From: Liolophura sinensis
Lineage: Eukaryota > Mollusca > Polyplacophora > Chitonida > Chitonidae
Assembly (NCBI RefSeq): GCF_032854445.1
Contig: NC_088300.1
Location: 62,782,984-62,846,983 of the forward strand
DNA length: 64,000 bases
Direction: 5' to 3'
Below the pieces are notes generated by a model. It was given only the letters and a program-made list of their open reading frames with translations, had not been told where the DNA came from and did not search any database. A program made the position numbers and the translations under genes. Below, piece by piece: positions 57,001 through 64,000 of the stretch. Each line of letters starts with the position of its first letter. Position 1 is the stretch's first letter.

Positions 57001-60000
57001 CTAGAAACTAGGAAAGGGTGCTGTGAACTGATAAAACTATGCTTCAGTATATCAAATTAATTGAATTTAATTATAATTTAAATGATCAGATGTTTGAATT
57101 TAGGATTTCAGTATTCATTCCTGTCATAGCTTTGCCTTGCTTTTTCGTATAATATGTATATAATATATATATTAATACATATATGTACATATCTATGTAA
57201 CTCAACACTACATGTAGCATAATGTACTGTGTGTTAGATGAAAGATAACACATTTACTTTGATGTAAATGACACAATATTATGACCTAGGTGAAACGACA
57301 TAATGTGTTACTGGGACTGTTTTAGGTGGGAAACTAACAGGATAATAATCGTCCTGGGGTTTTATCTGGCAGTCATTACTGAGCTCATAAACCCCGTGTT
57401 AAGGCTGACCTTTATTGTTAACTTAGGAAGGCAATACAGTGCTAGTTTTATAGCCCTTAGGTGATGTCTGGGATGCTGCGAAGTGTGTAGCTATCTGTTC
57501 TCAAAATATTGTGAATTTTCACGCGCTATGTTTTCGTAACATGTGTGAGATAATGGAAATGTAATAAAATTTCAGAAAACTGAGATGTCATGTGAAATCT
57601 TTCTTTATTTTTACAATTGTAAATAGTACTTGATATTGATTAAAAATTACAATGTAGGATCTTCTGATTATATTATCCATAATATGTTATATAAAATTAT
57701 CAAGTTTTTAAAACTTTCTTTACAGTTTATTTGTTGATGTTATAACTATTGAAACTCACTAACATTAAAACAGTAGCTGGTACTTTAGATACGTACTGCT
57801 AAGGTTTAAATTGGAAGGGTTTGTGTTCTTAAATGGTATGAAAGAGGACAGAGGAGTTAGCTGAAGTTGTTGATACAGTTTTTGGTGAGGTTCAAACACA
57901 AACTTTTTTGTATTATCTCCAAATCAGGATATGTTTATACCAAGATAAGGTTGATATGACCAAAAGCTTTAACTGTATCCAAGTATAGGTCTTAATGATT
58001 AAAGAAAAAAAAGGAAGAAGCCTTTCTTTGAAGTTGCTTTTATGCAACACAGCATTCATTCATTTCTCCACTGGTTTCACCTGGACATGTTGAGATCTAC
58101 TGTCTACCATGCACGACATGTTTTGTTTTTATGAATGTGGCCAGTGAAGGGGTACTAATTAAGATGGTTGCAGTTTGAGAGCAGACAGATGCAGGCTGGG
58201 AGCAAGGATTTGTTTGACATGTTTGCCTAAGGCATAAGGATCACGCACCAAAGAGGCATCCAAGGGGGGGGGGGGGGGGGCGCTCTCAAAATTACATATT
58301 TGTTGACAGAGGACATGAATTAAATTTATGAAAGCTTTTGTGAAGGTTGTGAGAAACTTGTTAAGTTTGTACATGTATATTTATGTATACATGTATGTTG
58401 TGTGCATTTATCATGGTGAAGACCTGTGGTGAACTTGGAATATTTCAAAAACCTTCAAATGTGCTTGTTTATCAATTACTTCACATCAAACGTCATACAA
58501 TAAATAACCCATTGTTATCTGTTATAAAACTGAGCTCTTGATGAAATAATTTCATGCCTTGAATTGTTTTGATTGAGTGAGGAATGATTTTTTTTGTACA
58601 TGTAGTTATGCTGATGTAAACTAAAGTTTCATTTTAATTGCTAAGTGTACTTAATTGTTGTAGCTTTTTTGGGATATAACTGGTCATATTGACCAGTCAC
58701 CTCTCTGTGTACTATTCATTGCATACTTCTCAAAGACATACATTTCAACCTTGTCTTAAGCTTATATTGCAGTATATATACAGTATGGGTTTCAACTGGA
58801 GCACACATGGCAATTTATGCTTTTTATATATGTAACACTCAATTTGTCATAAACATTTTTTTTGTATCCCTGATTCAATCTGACATCAAATATGTCATTC
58901 TATCAGTATGCTTTACACAGCACACTTTTTGTTGTGAATTTTAACCAGGTTACCATAAAAAAGCTGAATGCCTTGATTGAGTTCTTTGAAATTCGAGCAT
59001 GTAAGGTAGAGATGATACGAATTCAATCAATAAGAGGTTATAGATATTCCTATAAAACGTATCAAATTTCCTCCCTTTTTTAGTGAATCGGAATAATACA
59101 ATCTCAGTGTTGGATGAATAACAGAGAAATTTCATCTTCGCAGACATGGTTTCGCTCTTTAGCCAAATCTTGCGTCCTTTGTGTACTTTAATCTAGTTAC
59201 ATGAACAAGGGCAACAAAGAAGTGTCATCTTTGCGAGTGCTTCGGAGAGCTGGCGCTCGATCTTGGCACTGGGGAGGCGTTTCATGTGGCCTGGCGCCCA
59301 CTACATTGTGTCCTTTCCTTAGCAAACATTACATCACTTGATACGCGGCAAACATTAGGGAGACCCCTGTCAGCGCACTGACTAGCCACAGGGCCCATGT
59401 CATGTCATGATTTGTCATGATATACGTTTGCCACTTTGTTTGTTCTCCATAAATTATGAAATGATATTTTAACAGAGACTATTTTAGATTCTGAAATTTT
59501 TGCGTGGTTCAAAGTTACTGTTTAAAACAGACATATGTTAAGGATGTTTTTTATTTAACATTTAATGTTTTTGGACAAAACAAGAGTTTAATTTTCATTA
59601 CTAAATTGAAATTTTTTTTATGCCTTCATTTGACCAATATCTATTTTTTTTTTCCGTTTTTTTTTTTCGTCGACAGGACACAAACATTTTGTCATTCGAG
59701 AGGTCACAGGAAAGTATGCCCTCAGATTTGTCCTGGAAGGTACATGGGATAAGCAGCTTAAACATGTTCACTTGTATTTCCCTCCTTTCTCGTGCAGGAC
59801 AAAGACTTCCGTTTTGACTTTGGCTTTACAAAATTTTCCAGATAGGCTGGCTAAGATCTCCATATTTTGGCAGTTTAATCTTATAATCCTCTCTGTTAAG
59901 GCAGCACTGGTGTCGCACGCAGTGGCCCACCTGTGTGCACTTCAAACTTGTTGCAGGTAAATGAGTATGTTTGTCAGTACAGCCATGGCTGCTAACTGGT

Positions 60001-63000
60001 TCAGGCTCTACATGTATGCAGTGTGATCAGGTGAAAATACGGAAGATGTTTTAATTCAAGTTATATTGATGTGGTACAAAATTTTCTTTGCTTATACATG
60101 GAACTTATGACACGATATGATAAGGAACATTAGCTACATGTAGCATAACGGGAACTTATGATAATTAAAAATGGATATTATTTGGTATGTTTTATTACCG
60201 ATGTATCTAACAAATTTGCATGTTATGTTAGAACTTTCATGAAGAGTCACATTTCATTATTTAAAAAACACACAACTGAGCACACATAATACATGTATAT
60301 TTTGAAGTTATTGAAACGACAAGTTTCATGTTATTCAAATGAGGGTAAAGATATTTTACTGACTGATTATTAAATAATACACTTCTGAATGGTTTGGGTT
60401 TAATTATTACCATATATAATTACCTGTGCAGACCTTCTTTGGCAAAGTCCAACAAAAAAATGAGAACAAAATATCTGATTATAGAATACAGGTTTTGTTC
60501 TACATGTAATTGCTATTGTGTTGTCGGGAATACTTGCATGTATTCATAAATGAGGAGAGTAATCTTTGGATTGTAGCATGTGCAGTTGGATATATATGGT
60601 ATTTTTTCCTTTTTTTCCCTCCCTTTCTACATTTCCTATCTGGTATATGCAGTGTACATGTGTCAAGTCCCGATAGATCCTGTCTGATATGATATACATA
60701 TACCTGGCCTACCTGAGATCATTTTATGGTATTTATCAGTAACAGCTGGCTGCGACATGTTGCTGTACTGGAAACAAATCCAATGAAGTCCAGGTTAATA
60801 ATGGATTGCTTGTTTTTTCCGTTCGCTTTTTTCCACAGCTTGATCAATTGACAAGCTCTGGTGCATCTACAGGGGAGACAATACATGAGTAAAGTTTGTG
60901 AAAAAAAAAAAATAAAATAAATAAAAATCCACAAAAAAAAAAGCGAAAACAGTTTGAAGGATGTATTTCCTGGGAGTTTCGAGTCTCATCATGTACAAGA
61001 GCATAATTTTTTTTTATCAGTCAACATTTACTGGCAATCTGCAGTGTAAAAAGATTCAACAGGTTGGCACTTGTGACAAAACTAACGCTTGGTGAGGTAA
61101 TGACACAGCAACCTTTTTTCCAAGAAGAGTTTGTCAACAAATGTGTCAGTTCCGTTTGAAAACTCTGATTTCAAGGGAGTCAAACCTAAACACATGGTTT
61201 TTTAAAGTCTTTGTGCTTTTACCAGATTTCCGTATGGGGTATAGTGTCAAACAAATTAACTGTCCTAGTGAAAGTCACGCAGCTGAAGATGGGCCCTGGA
61301 GAATAGCCCATTTTATACGTGCTTGCGACTGAAAATATATACAGAATCAGAAGAAAACGAAATTTTACCGATGTTTTAAGCTTAATTACAAACACTGAAA
61401 TGGTCAGTTCTCAAGGTTTAAATCAAGCGGTCTTTCAAAAGAACTTTATTTGGCAGATGGCTGTACAATAAAGCTGTTTATTTCTCAAAGATCTACGATT
61501 TTTTCCTCAGTCAGATTCCAGTTTGCTGTTCAAGTGAAGATTTTACCACCTCACCTTTATTTTAAAATGTCACCCGTGTTCTTGCTACTTATTTCTCGTA
61601 CCTGTCACATGATTTGACCTTACTGGGTTTAATTTTGACATGGAGCGTAGTTTTTGGCTTGCTCCCTGTCGAAATTCTGCAAACAACTGGAGTTTAGTTT
61701 TCGTCTAATTCCCTGACATTTTGTACACACGTTGAACTGTTTGCTCTAAACACCTTCATGAGTTAAGGGGTCTCCTTGTTTCGGGAGTGAAATAATCCCC
61801 GACGCGTTCGTCCCACCGCTCCGGCGCATAGGCTAAATTCCATTATTGAGCCTACAAAAACATTCTGATTGATTTGGAGAATTCTTTGCAAGCCTTTTCC
61901 TGTTTACCTCCCTTATTTCATATTTAAGTGTCATCTTTTCATAGAACGGCTTCCTTGGTTGCAACAGAAAATAAAACAACTGGCCGATGACATTTCCGTT
62001 TTTTTTGCGTGTTTTTTATTTGTAGACTTTTGCAAGTATTATTGAAAAATTTGCAGAAGTGAAAGGAAAATAAAGCCTCTGAGTATTACACTATATGCAT
62101 GGTCACCAGATACACAGATAATCATGTACACTTATATTGAAGTTGAGCTGTTTTAACGTACATTAAACACACACAGTTGCATAAAAAGTTAAAAAAAGAA
62201 AGAAAAAAAAGGAGAAAATGCTAAACCGGAAGCATGCATGTCTGATGTCTTTATAATGGAAAGTTCAGGGTTTCGGAGAATCTGAGTGGTTAAGTCACCA
62301 CAGCCCTTGGATTGGTTAGCTTGCATGCTGATCTATAGCATATCTGGTCAATACTCAAGATTATACCATGGCCCCTTTAAGTGTATAATTTAGGAAGGTA
62401 TCGATGTAGGGCTATATCCCTGTTGTCACGGATACAGCTTCCCCTGTGCCTCTGTCAGCGACCAAGGTGCGAGGGTATTCACATGCAGCCTTAGCACAGC
62501 CAACAATTGACGTACTTTGCACACAGGGATCTATAATTCCCGGGGGTGACTTGAAAAAGCGCTTAATTTCGTAAACTCGTGTGCATGACTGAAGAAATAG
62601 ATTTCCTCGACACAGTGACCAGACGTCAAACGCTCCCGCGATCATCGCTGCAACCTTTCACTTCTACCCTCAATCCCCGGCCTCACAGAGTTTGTTTAAC
62701 TGGTTGCAGACCTCCTCAGTGAGCTATTTAGAGTTGTTGGGCTTATGATTTTTTTAGGACTGGATGCAAATATTTGCGGATGTTTCTAAAAACTTGTCCC
62801 ATATTTTTATATAGGAAGATGAAAGGGTTTTGAACTGTGTCTAATTGGTTGGAAGCATTTCGCTTTTTCAGTTGTACAATTTGAAACGGAAAAATCGGCT
62901 TAATAGAAAGACATTGGATAATAGAGAGAAAGCAGAAAGGATTACCTGCGCTTTTATTAAAGTCAGGCAGGTTAAAGAGACTTAACATAAACTGTTTAGA

Positions 63001-64000
63001 ATTCAAAACCAATACACTATGGGTGGCAGGGCTGGTGGAAAGTTGGTACACGTGGATCCAAGGATGTCTACAATCTAAATGAATGGAGAAAGCCTGAGTG
63101 TATGTCTTCATTTCTGCGTGGGCTGTAAAAAAAAAACCAGAAGATATTTCTTTAGTTCGAAATTCAAGAAGCTATATATACCTTATTTACTACATGTTGT
63201 TTAATGTTTGCTTGATCTGAAAGAAAATTAAAGTGGTAACTGCTAGTATTCTGATGTGCATTTTTTGGGACTGGTTTTGAAAGAATTTTGGAGAAAATGT
63301 AGAAATTGGAAGAAATAAACTTTCAAAAAGCTGATGAACAAACTTCTTATTCCTTGTTATTCTATATAAAATTATATGAGGACCGCCCATGGAGAGATTC
63401 TTGACTGCTTTTTTATGAAGAGTAGCTCGTTAAGCCTCTAGCACTTCTTGACTCGTGAACACCATCGCCCTTCACAAGGCGGCTTAGATACGTACCTGTA
63501 CTTCTGGCCGCCTAGATTTGGTGAACAGTCAACACATTAAAAAACTGCCTGTTATCAAAAAGCCGTGTTTTTGTGGGCGGATATATTTAGCAGAAAGGGC
63601 GCTGAATTTGATGCTCTCATCTGGAAAGGTGTTGCCTATTGAAGCCCTGACAAAGATGAGCTTGTCACGCTGGTTGTTGGTTGCCATGGATGAGCGATTT
63701 TGGTGAAAAGCATATACTCCAGAAGCGCGCCAGTTGGACCGTCGTCTCCATTGAATCATTGTGTCTATGAAATAAACTCATGGCATATAGTTTGGAGCAT
63801 GCTTCGTGCCTTGTTTGTGCAGACTTCATCATATTCAAGTTACTTATTCTTGGTATAGAAAACAAATTGCTTTGTAAAGTCTGTATGATTTGAGAAGTCC
63901 CTTTGACTAAATGTCAGACCCCATGATTTACCTCAGCTACTGAACTCATCTGGACTTGGTTTTTGCCAATAAAGAACAGAACACACGCTGTGCCGATCAC
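51091..64000 (+). other. Ephrin intron 1 (to the window edge)
   Basis: After the 51,091 donor I found no exon with the remaining ephrin domain (cysteines with a CP motif, FTIKF-like and GLEF-like blocks) on the plus strand, so exon 2 probably lies beyond 64,000. The stretch is AT-rich with few SINEs, unlike 28-50 kb. It includes a poly-T run (51,230-51,254), C runs (54,178-54,191; 55,569-55,581), a 17-base G run (58,264-58,280) and a TTTTA repeat (56,281-56,303). GC-richer islands lie near 59,220-59,400 and 62,410-62,700. Confidence 0.55.

Noticed and set aside
59678-59956. Possible ephrin exons: a pyrimidine tract with GTCGACAG at 59,678, donor-like GTACAT at 59,739, acceptor CTCGTGCAG at 59,797 and donor GTAAAT at 59,957.
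   Set aside because: None of the three frames gives ephrin-domain motifs, and the continuation from exon 1 in the required phase does not begin with the expected aromatic residue. The splice-like signals are probably chance in T-rich DNA.

Overview
This is a window of AT-rich animal nuclear DNA. It shows GT-AG splice sites, long introns, tRNA-derived SINEs, degenerate non-LTR, LTR and hAT elements, and many microsatellites; I saw no bacterial operon, rRNA or CRISPR. The SINE ends, the very frequent palindrome TACATGTA and the retroelement families suggest a marine lophotrochozoan, most likely a mollusc. That placement is recognition of repeat style, not a database result.

Real genes are sparse. 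(1) At the left edge, 918-1186 on the minus strand looks like the first coding exon of an unidentified gene that continues left of the window; a GC-richer block at 15.45-15.72 kb may be its promoter or non-coding exon. (2) At 28.73-29.70 kb, minus strand, there is a compact two-exon gene for an acidic ~150-160 residue protein I do not recognise, with a strong-context upstream AUG that overlaps the main frame. (3) At 50,948-51,090, plus strand, is exon 1 of an ephrin: signal peptide followed by the YWNxTNP start of the receptor-binding domain, ending in a clean GTAAGT donor. I find no exon 2, so the last ~12.9 kb should be its first intron.

Mobile DNA dominates the rest. A decayed reverse transcriptase (probably Penelope-like) lies at 8.95-10.3 kb, minus strand. 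The best-resolved locus is 17,455-23,600, a three-layer nest. A short-LTR Ty3/Gypsy element (170-bp LTR, 5-bp target duplication GTGGT, Leu-type primer site, minus strand) has lost its reverse transcriptase and RNase H. It was invaded in its 5' LTR by a hAT transposon of the TTF/ZMYM1-like type and internally by a SINE with a 10-bp target duplication. A truncated jockey/CR1-like LINE lies at 25.45-27.29 kb. At least three tRNA-derived SINE families are scattered through the window, with a cluster at 46.8-49.6 kb.

The remaining non-coding DNA holds several structures not explained by these: six CRE-like motifs within 151 bp (46,070-46,220), tandem arrays (2.46-2.67, 32.05-32.17 and 40.64-41.29 kb), an imperfect foldback at 15.13-15.26 kb, an X-box-like palindrome at 39.0 kb, unusually many long G/C homopolymers, and a diverged repeat shared by 0.05-0.25 and 10.89-11.09 kb. 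I found no previously undescribed multi-gene system; the novelty is in the nested transposon history and the regulatory clusters.
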